A DNA stretch of 64,000 bases from an uncultured Coriobacteriaceae bacterium (GCA_944321435.1 CALULH010000003.1:62001-126000), one strand, 5' to 3'; numbered from the stretch's first letter, positions 1 to 8,209 are shown. The notes: generated by a model from the sequence alone, not told the origin. Numbers and translations: made by a program.

Positions 1-2
1 CG

Positions 3-596
3 CTCTTTGGCGGTGTCGCGGCTATCGTGGCGACGGGCCTGGCCTCGCTGCGTGATCCCGACGTGCGCCGGCGCGTGGGCGCCTCGTGCGTGGGCGAGGG
101 GTCGTTTGCGCGGCAGGTGGGGGCCGCCATCGCGGTGTGCGGCCTTGTCGTCTGGGCGGCCAACGCGGCGTTTGGCCTGGCACTGTACCACGGCTCGTTG
201 GAGGGGGTGCCGCCGGCGTCGGTGGCGCTCATGCTGGGCGCGCTCCTTGCCTTGGGGCTCGTGGGGACGGCGTTTGGCTTCCTGCTGTCGCAGCTCGGCG
301 TGAGCCACCAAGTGGCGCATGCGGTGGCCAACATCGCGAGCATGGTGCTGACGTTTCTGGCGGGCACCTGGGTTTCGATTGACCAGATGGGCGCGGGCAT
401 GGAGGCGCTGGCCCGGTTCACACCGGGGTATTGGTGCGTGGACGCGCTGGGCGCGGTGTACGAGGCCCCCGCGGTTACCGGCGAGCTGGTTGCCCGTGTG
501 GCCTCCGATGCGTTGCTGGTCGCGCTCTTTGCCGCGGTGATCGCGCTGGTCGCCGTGGTGGCTGGCCGCGCGCGCCGTCAACGCGCCCTGGCGTAA
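3..596 (+). CDS. ABC-2 type transporter permease, C-terminal part (5' end outside the window)
   Basis: The frame is open to the left edge, so this is the C-terminal part (about 198 residues) of a membrane protein. It shows at least four hydrophobic segments, including a stretch rich in Ala/Val/Leu near residues 40-65, another near 75-95, and a last one followed by a basic tail (AGRARRQRALA). The segment around TFLAGTWVSIDQM and the following Phe-Thr-Pro-Gly-Tyr-Trp is typical of ABC-2 permeases, where the loop before the last helix carries a conserved P-x-Y/W. It would work with an ATPase encoded upstream, outside the window. Substrate unknown. The family call is good; export of a drug or lipid is only a guess from the family. 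Confidence 0.75.
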   Translation, partial: LFGGVAAIVATGLASLRDPDVRRRVGASCVGEGSFARQVGAAIAVCGLVVWAANAAFGLALYHGSLEGVPPASVALMLGALLALGLVGTAFGFLLSQLGVSHQVAHAVANIASMVLTFLAGTWVSIDQMGAGMEALARFTPGYWCVDALGAVYEAPAVTGELVARVASDALLVALFAAVIALVAVVAGRARRQRALA

Positions 597-747
597 GGGC
601 GCGGCGTGCCGGCAGCGCCTGCGCGCGCCGGGGCGGGGCCGAAAACGTCATCCTGGGCGGTGCGAGACGTCCGGGCCGTCTCGTGCTGCGCGCGTTGGCG
701 CGGCGGTAGAATGGCGCTCATGACTCAAACGGCATTGACGGGGAGGG

Positions 748-1662
748 ATGGCATGGCTCAAGACGCGCATGCGCGCTGCACAGGGTAGCGGCAACGCTTC
801 GCAGCGGGCGGGTGAGAGGGATGCCGTCTCCGCGTCCCGCCGTGTCGTGCTGCGCCGGGCCTTCACGGCGGCCTTTCCCTATACGGTGCCCATCATGGCG
901 GGCTTTGTCTTCCTGGGGATGGCGTGCGGCATATACGCGCATTCGCTCGGGTTGCCGGCCTGGGTTCCCACGCTCATGAGCGTGCTCATCTTTGCGGGTT
1001 CCTCGGAGTTTGTGGTTGCCTCCATGCTCACGGGTGCGTTCAATCCCCTGCAGGTCTTCATCACCGCGTTCATCGTCAACGCGCGCCACCTGTTCTACGG
1101 CATCTCCATGCTCGAGCGCTTTCGCCATGTGGGCAAGAAGCGCCCTTACCTGGTCTTTGGCATGTGCGACGAGACCTTCTCCATCAACTACGCCACCCCG
1201 GTGCCAAAGGGCGTCGACCGCGGGTGATTCATGTTCTTCGTGACCCTGCCCAACCAGGCGTACTGGGTGGCGGGCTGCACGTTGGGCGGCGTCTTCGGCA
1301 CGCTTCTCAACGTGGACGCGAGTGGCCTGAGCTTTGCCATGACGGCGCTTTTCGTGGTGATCTTCCTTGACCAATGGCTCAAGGAGCCCTCGCATCTGAG
1401 CTCCGTGCTGGGCGTTGTGCTCTCGCTTGTCATGCTGCTGGTCTTTGGGCCGGACAACTTCATCATTCCCGCCATGGTGGCCATTCTGGCGGCGTGCCTT
1501 GCGCTGCGCGGGCGCCTGGAGCCCGTTGTGGGTTTGGCGGGCGAGGACGAGGGCGACGGCTCTGCCGTGGGCGATGCTGCGGATGGGACGGGCGCCGACG
1601 CCGCGGAGGACACCGCGGACGGCAAGGGCGCCGACGCCGCGGGGGAGGTGCATGCCGAGTGA
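748..1662 (+). pseudogene. azlC: AzlC-family branched-chain amino acid exporter subunit, interrupted by an in-frame TGA
   Basis: Two open frames in the same reading frame together make one AzlC protein of about 304 residues. The first (748-1227) covers the N-terminal helices (PIMAGFVFLGMACGIY, GSSEFVVASML, NARHLFYG); the second resumes at 1231 with MFFVTLPNQAYWVAGC. They are split by a single TGA at 1225-1227. AzlC proteins normally read Asp-Arg-Gly-Trp-Phe-Met here, so TGG has become TGA. AzlC works with AzlD, encoded just downstream, to export branched-chain amino acids. The tail is unusually long and acidic with an imperfect repeat (DGTGADAAEDTADGKGADAA). A nonsense mutation, a sequencing error and read-through are all possible; as written the gene is broken. 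Confidence 0.85.
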
Positions 1663-1991
1663 CCGTTTTACAGCAGGTTGCGACCATCCTGGCGGCGGCT
1701 GCAGCTACCGTTCTTACCCGCGCGCTGCCGTTCGCGGTGTTCTCGTCGGACAAGAAGACTCCGCGCGTGGTGCGCTACCTGGGCGCGGCGCTGCCGCCGG
1801 CGGTGTTTGGCCTCTTGGTGGTGTACTGCCTGCGCAACGTCGACGTGATGGGGGGATCCCACGGCGTTCCGGAGTTTGCCGCTATCTTGGGGACGGCCGC
1901 GCTTCATCTGTGGAAACGAAACATGCCCGTCTCGATCTTCGGCGGTACGGCGCTGTACCTGGTGCTGCTGTACGCACTGGGCTTGGCTTAG
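1659..1991 (+). CDS. azlD: AzlD-family branched-chain amino acid transport protein
   Basis: This 110-residue membrane protein starts at a GTG that overlaps the azlC stop codon (GTGA), so it is translationally coupled to azlC. Its first helix and the motif TVLTRALPFAVFS, then the segment Leu-Gly-Ala-Ala-Leu-Pro-Pro-Ala-Val-Phe-Gly-Leu-Leu-Val-Val-Tyr, are standard for AzlD. The family forms a two-component exporter with AzlC for leucine, isoleucine, valine and analogues such as azaleucine. Because azlC carries a stop, azlD may be without a partner. About 500 bp downstream lies a leader peptide rich in Ile codons, so two branched-chain amino acid themes are neighbours here. That link is suggestive only. 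Confidence 0.85.
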   Translation: MTVLQQVATILAAAAATVLTRALPFAVFSSDKKTPRVVRYLGAALPPAVFGLLVVYCLRNVDVMGGSHGVPEFAAILGTAALHLWKRNMPVSIFGGTALYLVLLYALGLA

Positions 1992-2102
1992 CTTAGCGGA
2001 AACGCTCATCGCGCCGGAAGCATCCGTCGTGCCGGAGACGCTCGCCGCGCGGGCTTAGGCGGTTGGGGCAAAGGCCACTCGCTTCACGAGCGCACCGCGG
2101 CA

Positions 2103-2284
2103 TGTGCAAAAAATCGAGCTATGGACGATTGCGCGCACGGGGACGCCGGCGAGCTGCTCCCGATTGCCCATTTTATGCAAGAAAAATGCGATATCGTCTG
2201 GAATCGCTTTGCTGTTATGCAAGTATGCTCAAGCAAACTTTTGCCCATCCGCGGCAAATCGTCCATAGCTCGATTATTTGCACA
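2103..2284. repeat. 182-bp element with 28-bp inverted ends, copy A
   Basis: The left end 2103-2130 and right end 2257-2284 are inverted copies matching at 27 of 28 positions; the end contains AATCGTCCATAGCTCGATT. An element of exactly the same length with the same ends lies at 56211-56392 in opposite orientation. Inner landmarks (TTGCATAAAA and a GCATA motif) sit at the same offsets when one copy is reversed. There is no room for a transposase and no clear target duplication. It is a MITE-like or structured regulatory element. Confidence 0.8.
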
Positions 2285-2451
2285 GGTGCTTCTGCTACGC
2301 GGCGGTATTGTGCGCAGCCGTATCGGATCTTCGGGCGGCCGTTAGGCGGGGCGAGGCGCAAGTTGGGGCTGCAACCTGCCTTCCGGCGACCCGCGTTCAT
2401 CATCTGCCGAAAAACGCTTGCAACGGCTCTGCAACACGTCGGTAACAAAGT

Positions 2452-2480
2452 TTGACTTGCCTCCGCGGAGGCTCCATACT
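2452..2480 (+). promoter_or_regulatory. Promoter of the leader/cstA unit
   Basis: TTGACT at 2452-2457 and CATACT at 2475-2480 are separated by 17 bp, a good sigma-70 type promoter. It is placed about 75 bp before the small leader reading frame and is the best promoter in this intergenic region. Confidence 0.65.
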
Positions 2481-2554
2481 GCCTGCTGCGCACGCAATTG
2501 CGCAGAACCAGCTGCGGCAACCCGTCGCAGCGCGAGAAGGAGCGTATCCGAGCA

Positions 2555-2599
2555 ATGAGCACGCATCAGCTAACCATTATCAGCGCGATCATTATCTGA
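2555..2599 (+). CDS. Ile-rich leader peptide of a transcription attenuator
   Basis: ATG at 2555 opens a 14-codon frame reading MSTHQLTIISAIII and ending at TGA 2597-2599. Five of its last seven codons are for isoleucine (ATT/ATC). An AAGGAG-type site at 2537-2542 lies about 12 nt upstream. Immediately downstream come competing hairpins and an intrinsic terminator. This is the arrangement of amino acid attenuators such as those of ilv operons, where ribosome stalling on scarce charged tRNA chooses the RNA fold. Here the next gene is a CstA-family transporter rather than an ilv gene. The peptide is seen directly; the isoleucine-sensing role is inferred. Confidence 0.7.
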   Translation: MSTHQLTIISAIII

Positions 2600-2600
2600 C

Positions 2601-2680
2601 ACGGGTGAGCACCCAGCTCGCCCGTTGATGACGGGCGGCTGATAAAAGGGGCCGTCGCAAACGCCGACGGCCCCTTTTTT
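2601..2680 (+). terminator. Attenuator: alternative hairpins plus intrinsic terminator
   Basis: Four pairings can be drawn. Segment 2601-2610 can pair with 2616-2625. The latter can instead pair, as part of 2614-2625, with 2631-2641. Segment 2634-2639 can pair with 2651-2656, which is inside the left arm of the terminator. The terminator itself is GGGGCCGTCG (2648-2657) with CGACGGCCCC (2665-2674), followed by six T. The mutually exclusive pairings support attenuation. The direction of control (on or off when Ile is scarce) cannot be decided by eye. Confidence 0.7.
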
Positions 2681-2794
2681 ATGCGCCCGCATCGCGGGGC
2701 GGCCTTGCGGAAATGGTGCCGCGGGGTTGCGAGGAGGGGCTCTGTTTGGTTGGCCGGCGCGTTTGTCGCGCGGATCTCTCTGGGAAGGAACGTC

Positions 2795-4633
2795 ATGAAC
2801 GGTGTAGTAATCGTTGTAGCCGCAGCCGTGGTGCTGGTGCTCGGCTACCTGGTGTACGGCCGCTGGCTGGCCAAGAGCTGGGGTGTCGACCCCAAGGCGC
2901 TCACGCCTGCGCGCCGCATGGAGGACGGGAAGAACTTCTCGCCCGCTTCGTGCTTCACTGCTTTTTCTCATCAGTTCAGCTCCATCTGTGGCGCCGGCCC
3001 GGTGACGGGCACCATCGCGGCCATGATGTTCGGCTGGCTGCCGGTGCTCCTGTGGGTGCTCGTGGGCGGCATCTTCTTTGGCGCGGTGCATGATTTCGGC
3101 GCGCTGTACGCGTCCGTCAAGAACAACGGCAAGTCGCTGGCCCAGTTGATCGAGAAGTACATCGGCCACACGGGCCGCAAGTTGTTCCTGCTCTTCAGCT
3201 GGCTGTTCACCATCATCGTGATCGCTGCGTTCGTGGACATGGTCGCGGGCACGTTCCAGGCCACCTTCGACGCGGCGGGGGCCGTTGACGCCGCCGCTTC
3301 TTACGCGGGCGGTACGGCCGGCACCATCTCGATCCTGTTCACCTTTGTGGCCATTGCCTTTGGCTGGATCAACCGCAAGTTCGGTCTTTCCGGCTGGAAG
3401 GAGCTGCTGCTGGCCGTGGTGCTGTTCGTGCTGATGTTCGCCGTGGGCATGCAGTTCCCGGTGTACCTCTCCAAGTACGGTTGGTTTGCGGTCATCGCCG
3501 TGTACCTGCTCTTTGCCGCGGCCATGCCCATCCAGACCCTCAAGCAGCCGCGCGACTACCTGACCAGCATCATGATGATCGTCATGATCGTCTGCGCGGT
3601 GGTGGGCATCTTCGTGCTCGGCGCCAACGGCCAGGCCACGATGACCGCCCCCATGGTGGCCGACATCTCCGCGCTGGCCGCGAACGGCAGCTACCTCTTC
3701 CCGCTGCTCTTCGTGTCCGTTGCGTGCGGCGCGCTGTCCGGTTTCCACAGCCTGGTCTCCACCAACACGTCGTCTAAGCAGGTCTCCAACGAGAAGGACA
3801 TGCTGCCCGTGGGTTACGGCGCCATGGTCGCCGAATCCTTTGTGGGCGTGCTGGCCATCGTGGTGGCGGCTATCATGTTCACCGATCTCAACACCTCCGG
3901 TGCCGGTGGCGCCGCGGTGGGCACGCCGTTCCAGATCTTCTCGCAGGGCGTTGCGCGCGGCATGACGGCGTTTGGCGTGAACGGCACGCTGGCCACGGTC
4001 TTCATGACCATGTGCGTGTCGGCTCTGGCGCTAACCTCGGTTGACGCTGTAGCGCGCATCGGGCGCCTTTCGTTCCAGGAGTTCTTCGCCAAGGGCAACG
4101 ACGCGGCCGAGGATGCCTCTGCCGAGGCGACCGGCGCGGCCAAGTTTTTCTCCAACACCTGGGTCTCCACCGTTGTCACGCTGGTTCTGGGCTTTGCCCT
4201 GGCCTTTGGCGGCTACAACAACATCTGGCCGCTCTTCGGCGCATCCAACCAGCTGCTCGGCGGCATGACCATGATCGCGCTGGCGGTGTTCTGCAAGTGC
4301 ACCGGCCGCAAGGGCTTCATGCTGTACGTGCCCGTGGCGTTTTTGCTGGTGTGCACCTTCACCTCGCTGGTGCAGAGCATCATCGGCTGCGTGAACGCGC
4401 TGGCCGCGGGCGGCATGACGGTGATCGCCACGTCCGGCCTGCAGCTGGTCTTTGCGATCCTCATCGTGATCCTGGGCGTTTTCGTTGCGTACCACTGCCT
4501 GAAGGAGCTCTTCACCAAGAAGGCCGGCTCGCTGCCGGACGAGGAGCCCGAGTGGACTGAGCTCGGCCGCACCAAGTGCGCTCGCGGCGATGCTCCCGAG
4601 GCGCCGGCTGACGGGGCGCGGGTACAGGCGTAA
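2795..4633 (+). CDS. cstA: CstA-family carbon starvation / peptide or pyruvate transporter
   Basis: The 612-residue membrane protein has about 16 hydrophobic segments. Family signatures include SHQFSSICGAGPVTGTIAA, the loop GGIFFGAVHDFGALYAS, and a late GASNQLLGGMTMIALAVF. CstA/BtsT proteins take up small peptides or pyruvate with protons or other ions during carbon limitation. The start is ATG 2795, chosen for the GGGAAGGA site 5-12 nt upstream and because the upstream in-frame codons overlap the attenuator. The C-terminus is a hydrophilic tail ending in EAPADGARVQA. It stands alone, behind the Ile-rich leader and terminator, so its transcription probably depends on read-through of the attenuator. 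Substrate is not decidable from sequence. Confidence 0.88.
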   Translation: MNGVVIVVAAAVVLVLGYLVYGRWLAKSWGVDPKALTPARRMEDGKNFSPASCFTAFSHQFSSICGAGPVTGTIAAMMFGWLPVLLWVLVGGIFFGAVHDFGALYASVKNNGKSLAQLIEKYIGHTGRKLFLLFSWLFTIIVIAAFVDMVAGTFQATFDAAGAVDAAASYAGGTAGTISILFTFVAIAFGWINRKFGLSGWKELLLAVVLFVLMFAVGMQFPVYLSKYGWFAVIAVYLLFAAAMPIQTLKQPRDYLTSIMMIVMIVCAVVGIFVLGANGQATMTAPMVADISALAANGSYLFPLLFVSVACGALSGFHSLVSTNTSSKQVSNEKDMLPVGYGAMVAESFVGVLAIVVAAIMFTDLNTSGAGGAAVGTPFQIFSQGVARGMTAFGVNGTLATVFMTMCVSALALTSVDAVARIGRLSFQEFFAKGNDAAEDASAEATGAAKFFSNTWVSTVVTLVLGFALAFGGYNNIWPLFGASNQLLGGMTMIALAVFCKCTGRKGFMLYVPVAFLLVCTFTSLVQSIIGCVNALAAGGMTVIATSGLQLVFAILIVILGVFVAYHCLKELFTKKAGSLPDEEPEWTELGRTKCARGDAPEAPADGARVQA

Positions 4634-4659
4634 GGGCCTTGCCCGGCGTTCAGTGCGGT

Positions 4660-4695
4660 ATCGCGGCTGGCATCGCGGCTGGCATCGCGGCTGCG
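4660..4695. repeat. Three tandem 12-bp units
   Basis: ATCGCGGCTGGC repeats three times without gaps, the last unit ending in GCG. It lies between cstA and its terminator in a 390-bp stretch without a gene. No function seen. Confidence 0.8.
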
Positions 4696-4755
4696 GCGCC
4701 GCGCGGGGCTTGCGCGCAACGCCTTTATGGGTAAGGGCGGTTTGCGCACGGTAAG

Positions 4756-4786
4756 AAGGGCTGCGGCATTGTCGCAGCCCTTTTTT
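4756..4786 (+). terminator. Intrinsic terminator after cstA
   Basis: AAGGGCTGCG pairs with CGCAGCCCTT across a 7-nt loop and is followed by a run of T. It closes the cstA unit. Confidence 0.85.
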
Positions 4787-5023
4787 CATGGCTTCGGGCG
4801 CGGGTTTTGGCTTGCAGCAAGCATCCGCGGCTGGGCCGTTTTGCTCCCGCGCAGCGCCCTCGATCCGCGACCGCCCGCGCGAGAGCAGCCGGTCGGGGCG
4901 GGCCGGTTGCCCTGCGTGCATCCTGCCTGAGAAAGATTTATCAACTTGTACGAACAGAATGACCGGGCAAGTGCCCTGTGGCATAATGGCGCCGATTACC
5001 GGGCAAGCAGAGAGGGGCAACCC

Positions 5024-5419
5024 ATGCGCATTGAACATGTAGCGGTGTACGTGAACGACCTGGAGGGCGCTCGCGCGTTCTTTGAGAACTACTTCGGCGC
5101 AACTACTACCAGCGCGTACCACAACCCCAAGACGGGCCTGCGCACGCACTTCCTCACGTTTGGCAACGCGGCCGACGGCGAGGCGCGCCTGGAGCTCATG
5201 ACGCGCCCGGGCCTGGATGATCCCGCCAAGAGCACCATGCGCACCGGTTATACGCATCTGGCCTTCACGCTGGGCAGCAAGGAGGCCGTTGACGAGCTTA
5301 CCGCGCGCCTGGCCGAGGGCGGTTACGAGGTCCTAAGCGGCCCGCGCACCACCGGCGACGGATACTACGAGAGCTCCGTTTTGGGCTTCGAGAACATCAA
5401 CATCGAGATCACGGCCTAG
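5024..5419 (+). CDS. VOC-superfamily protein (glyoxalase / bleomycin-resistance fold)
   Basis: This 131-residue protein has the two beta-alpha-beta-beta-beta modules of the vicinal oxygen chelate fold. The N-terminal module is MRIEHVAVYVNDLEGARAFF with a metal-type His at residue 5, and the second contains TRPGL and TGYTHLAFTLGSKEAVDEL. The protein ends in the usual Asn-Ile-Glu-Ile-Thr segment that supplies a Glu ligand. Members include glyoxalase I, epimerases and dioxygenases; the short length and single domain suit a small metal-dependent lyase or isomerase. ATG 5024 is preferred over upstream starts because GAGAGGGG lies just before it and the fold begins there. It has its own promoter region and no operon partner. 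Confidence 0.8.
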   Translation: MRIEHVAVYVNDLEGARAFFENYFGATTTSAYHNPKTGLRTHFLTFGNAADGEARLELMTRPGLDDPAKSTMRTGYTHLAFTLGSKEAVDELTARLAEGGYEVLSGPRTTGDGYYESSVLGFENINIEITA

Positions 5420-5522
5420 GAGGGCTTTTCGCGGGCTCGATGCGGCGCGGCGGGAACGCGTTGCTGCCGTGGCACCGCTTTCGGTGCCACGGCGAGGTTT
5501 TCCGCTTCCCGCATGGTTTCAG

Positions 5523-6218
5523 TTACAGCCGGTGCCCGTAGATGAGCTGCGCAAGGGGCCTCAGCGCGCGAGGGACCGGGTGCGCCACCTCAAGGACGCC
5601 GGCGCTTTGCTTCGCGCGCACATGGGCGATAAGCTCGTCAACGGCCTCCGATGTGCGGCGGCGCCAGACGCCCATGCGCGCGGTGCGCCGGACGCTCGCC
5701 ACCAGCTTGGCGTCAGCTACAAGCAGGGAGCCCATCCAGGCAAAATCCCTTGCGCGGCACGCCTTCTCAAGGTGGGCGAAAAGCGCTCGAGCCGGCTGCA
5801 CGTCAGCGCCGCTGGCGGTTGCCAGCACATATATAGGCGTGCGGGCCGGCAGCTTGGCAAGAGCGCCCTGCACATCCGCTGCCACGCAGCCTGGCTGCAA
5901 TTTCGCCGCGTCCTCTTCGGTGTCCAAGGCTATTGCCAGGATCGCTGCGTCATAGCGGTGCTCGGCATGCTCCGCGCTCTCTTGTTCCGTGTCATCGCAA
6001 ACCGTGGCCTTCTCGCAAACAGCTCCGATTTTCTCGCCAAATGCCTGTGCGCTCAGCCTCGCGTACACTGCAAACGCTTCGGAAAAATCGTCGAGCAGCG
6101 CAGAGGCCGGGCCCTGGGGACTCGCGTTTACCAAGGCGATCCTCCGCATCGCCTCTGCGTCCTCTGCTCCGGTCCCGGCTTGAGCAAGCGCGCGGGACCT
6201 TGCCGTATTTGCGCTCAT
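5523..6218 (-). CDS. Uncharacterised flavodoxin-like protein
   Basis: Reads on the minus strand as 231 residues. The core opens with MRRIALVNASPQGPASALL, which resembles the phosphate-binding loop of flavodoxin or NADPH-dependent FMN reductases (strand, then S-P-x-G). A central strand TPIYVLATASGADVQPARA and a domain ending LAQLIYGHRL follow. A long Ala-rich middle contains EEDAAKLQPGC. The start at 6218 (second ATG) is chosen because GGAAAGG lies six nt upstream of it and would be inside the coding region of the first ATG. It converges with the VOC gene and diverges from the glycosyltransferase. No cofactor is proven; the fold call is tentative. Confidence 0.55.
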   Translation of the reverse strand: MSANTARSRALAQAGTGAEDAEAMRRIALVNASPQGPASALLDDFSEAFAVYARLSAQAFGEKIGAVCEKATVCDDTEQESAEHAEHRYDAAILAIALDTEEDAAKLQPGCVAADVQGALAKLPARTPIYVLATASGADVQPARALFAHLEKACRARDFAWMGSLLVADAKLVASVRRTARMGVWRRRTSEAVDELIAHVRAKQSAGVLEVAHPVPRALRPLAQLIYGHRL

Positions 6219-6509
6219 ATGACGCCTTTCCATGCCTGCGTCGCCTTACGCCCGACATTATACGGGCCGTACGGGCGCGGGACGGTTCGCTGTCGGCCGT
6301 TGCGCCAGGGTGACAAAACAGTAAGGGCTCCCAGCTGGTAAAACTCCTGATCGTGGGGCACAATGGGCAAAAGCGGGCGTGCCGGGCCTTCGTCGGCTGC
6401 TTGGGACGACCTGCTGCCGCGCTTCTGCGGCCGCGGGGCGCAGCGTGCCGTCGGGCCGTTGCCGCGGCGCCGTCCCGCACGTCGTTTGCCCTGCTGCGGA
6501 GGGAGATGC

Positions 6510-7277
6510 ATGAGGACCGTTGCCAAGTTGCTGAAGCGCCTGGTTATCGCGCTGATTGTGGTGGCCGTTGCCGCCTGCGCGGTGGTGGGTGCAAGCGGCT
6601 ACCTTATGTACCGCGGCGCCCTGGCCGAGAAGAGCGTTGCCCAGGCGGTCGAGGAGCTGCGCGCGCAGCCGGGGTACACCAGCGTGGACGACCTTCCGCA
6701 GGTCTACCTTGACGCGGTGGTGGCGGTGGAGGACCATCGCTTTTACAGCCACGGCGGCATTGACCTTATTGCTATTGGCCGCGCGGCTTTCAACGACTTG
6801 CGCACGCTGAGCTTGGCGGAGGGCGGCAGCACCATTACCCAGCAGCTGGCCAAGAACCTGTTTTTCAGCCAGGAGAAGCGCTTCACGCGCAAGGTGGCCG
6901 AGGTGTTTGCGGCCTTTGACCTGGAGGCGGCTTACAGCAAGCGGGAGATTCTGGAGCTCTACGTCAACTCTTCCTATTTTGGCGACGGCTACACGGGCAT
7001 CGGCCAAGCGGCGCCCGGCTACCTAGGCAAAGCGCCCGCCGCCATGACCGACTACGAGAGCACCCTCATGGCTGGTCTGCCCAACGCGCCCAGCACCTTT
7101 GCGGCCAATCCCGACCTGGCCGCCCAACGCCAGCGCATTGTGGTGCAGCAGATGGAGAAGTACGGCTTCGACCCCGGAACGGCGGCAACGGCGGCTTTCG
7201 ACGACGCGGCGGGCGAGAACGGCGCCGTGTCGGACGCCCTGTCGGTGCATACGGCAACTGAGCTTGAACAGGGCTGA
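6510..7277 (+). CDS. mtgA: Monofunctional peptidoglycan glycosyltransferase (GT51)
   Basis: The 255-residue protein has one N-terminal transmembrane helix (residues about 10-34) and a GT51 transglycosylase domain facing the outside. Motifs are VAVEDHRFYSHGGIDL with the catalytic Glu at residue 74, EGGSTITQQLAKNLFF, KREILELYVNSSYFGDGYTG, and a closing LMAGLPNAPSTFAANP. It polymerises lipid II into glycan strands. There is no transpeptidase domain, so it is a stand-alone enzyme rather than a class A PBP. ATG 6510 is preceded by GGAGGGAG. It is followed after 90 bp by the toxin-antitoxin promoter. The length fits the monofunctional class; whether it is the true MtgA orthologue is uncertain. Confidence 0.85.
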   Translation: MRTVAKLLKRLVIALIVVAVAACAVVGASGYLMYRGALAEKSVAQAVEELRAQPGYTSVDDLPQVYLDAVVAVEDHRFYSHGGIDLIAIGRAAFNDLRTLSLAEGGSTITQQLAKNLFFSQEKRFTRKVAEVFAAFDLEAAYSKREILELYVNSSYFGDGYTGIGQAAPGYLGKAPAAMTDYESTLMAGLPNAPSTFAANPDLAAQRQRIVVQQMEKYGFDPGTAATAAFDDAAGENGAVSDALSVHTATELEQG

Positions 7278-7294
7278 GAACCCCCGCTTTTTTA

Positions 7295-7341
7295 GAACAT
7301 TTGTTCTTGTCATATGTAGCTGCTTATTATACTATGTAGCT
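7295..7341 (+). promoter_or_regulatory. Toxin-antitoxin promoter with operator-like repeats
   Basis: TTGTCA (7307-7312) and TACTAT (7330-7335) are 17 bp apart. The sequence ATGTAGCT occurs twice at a 20-bp interval (7314 and 7334), so GTAGCT and AGCTAC flank the -10, as expected for autoregulation by a Phd-type antitoxin. Just upstream, GAACATTTGTTC (7295-7306) resembles an SOS box (GAAC-N4-GTTC). Confidence 0.6.
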
Positions 7342-7367
7342 ACAAACCAGCAATGCGGGGAGGGATT

Positions 7368-7646
7368 ATGAGCCCGGTTGGCGTGCGCGAGGCAAAGAAT
7401 CGATTCAGCGAGCTAACGGCTGAGGTCAATGCCACCGGGGCGCCGCTTACCGTGCTGAGAAACAACAAGCCCTGGGTCACCATTTATCCCGCCGACGCCG
7501 AGGCGGCCGAGCGTCGCACCCGCGTTGAGCGGCTGCGCGCCCTTACGCGTTCCATTGAGCAAGATGCTGCGGACGAGCCTTTGTGGGATCCGAGCGTTTC
7601 CGATCGGGATCTGCTTGATGAAGAGAGGGTGAAGCGCTTTGGCTAA
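7368..7646 (+). CDS. Phd/YefM-type antitoxin
   Basis: A 92-residue protein opening with MSPVGVREAKNRFSELTAEV, the DNA-binding N-terminus of Phd/YefM antitoxins, followed by PLTVLRNNKPWVTIYP and a charged C-terminal tail (SIEQDAADEPLWDPSVSDRD) that would wrap the toxin. The second ATG (7368) is chosen because GGGGAGGG lies at 7357-7364. Its stop overlaps the TTG start of the PIN toxin by 8 bp, giving coupling. Phd proteins repress their own operon, consistent with the repeated ATGTAGCT in the promoter. Identification as an antitoxin is firm; the exact subfamily is not. Confidence 0.88.
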   Translation: MSPVGVREAKNRFSELTAEVNATGAPLTVLRNNKPWVTIYPADAEAAERRTRVERLRALTRSIEQDAADEPLWDPSVSDRDLLDEERVKRFG

Positions 7647-8058
7647 GGTCGTGCTGGATACCAACATCGTGCTCGACTACCTCAGCGCTACGCGCGAGAA
7701 GCATAAGGATGCCGCGGATCTGCTCGAGGTGCTCCTGGCGAACGGCGTTGCCGAGCCCATCGTGCCGGCGGGGTGCATCAAGGACGTGTACTACATCCTG
7801 TGCCGCCACTACTGCAATGAAGCGCTGGTGCGCAGCCGGTTGGATGACTTCAGGCGCGTAGTGACGGTGGCGGAGCTGAATCAGGAGGTGCTGGACCGGG
7901 CTTTTGCCTCTGACGAGCCGGACCTTGAGGATGGCATTGTGCGCGCTACGGCGGAGCTGGCCGGCGCAGATGCCATTATCACGCGTGATGCGGCGGCGTA
8001 TCGCAACTCCATCGTGCCGAGTATGGATGCGGGCGCGTATTGCATGCAGCTTGAGTAG
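7639..8058 (+). CDS. PIN-domain ribonuclease toxin (VapC-like)
   Basis: This 139-residue protein begins MAKVVLDTNIVLDYLSA, where Asp7 is the first acidic metal ligand of a PIN nuclease. Later acidic positions occur in EPDLEDGIVRATAELAGADAIITRD, giving the remaining ligands and the typical Ile-Ile-Thr-Arg-Asp strand. PIN toxins cut tRNA or rRNA with Mg2+ or Mn2+ and are neutralised by the cognate antitoxin. It starts at TTG 7639 inside the antitoxin gene. PIN toxins usually pair with VapB, but pairing with Phd-type antitoxins is known. The pair appears intact and likely active. Confidence 0.88.
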   Translation: MAKVVLDTNIVLDYLSATREKHKDAADLLEVLLANGVAEPIVPAGCIKDVYYILCRHYCNEALVRSRLDDFRRVVTVAELNQEVLDRAFASDEPDLEDGIVRATAELAGADAIITRDAAAYRNSIVPSMDAGAYCMQLE

Positions 8059-8209
8059 CGGGTCCTTATCGGCGTGAGATACGAGCGGCGCATGTCTCTA
8101 AGCCCCTGCACGGCGAGTTGCGCACAGGGGCGGGCAAAGGCGCGCTCTTGAGATATAACAGGTGGGGCGGGGTGTTCCGCTGGCCGCGCGGGCGGATGGA
8201 CCGCGGCGC

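Noticed and set aside
1225..1227. Selenocysteine or programmed read-through in azlC
   Set aside because: AzlC has no selenocysteine position, the aligned residue is Trp, and no stem-loop of SECIS type directly follows the TGA.
5469..6341. Long plus-strand frame opposite the flavodoxin-like gene
   Set aside because: It is rich in Arg, Cys and His with no family features; the minus-strand frame has a ribosome site and a normal protein composition.
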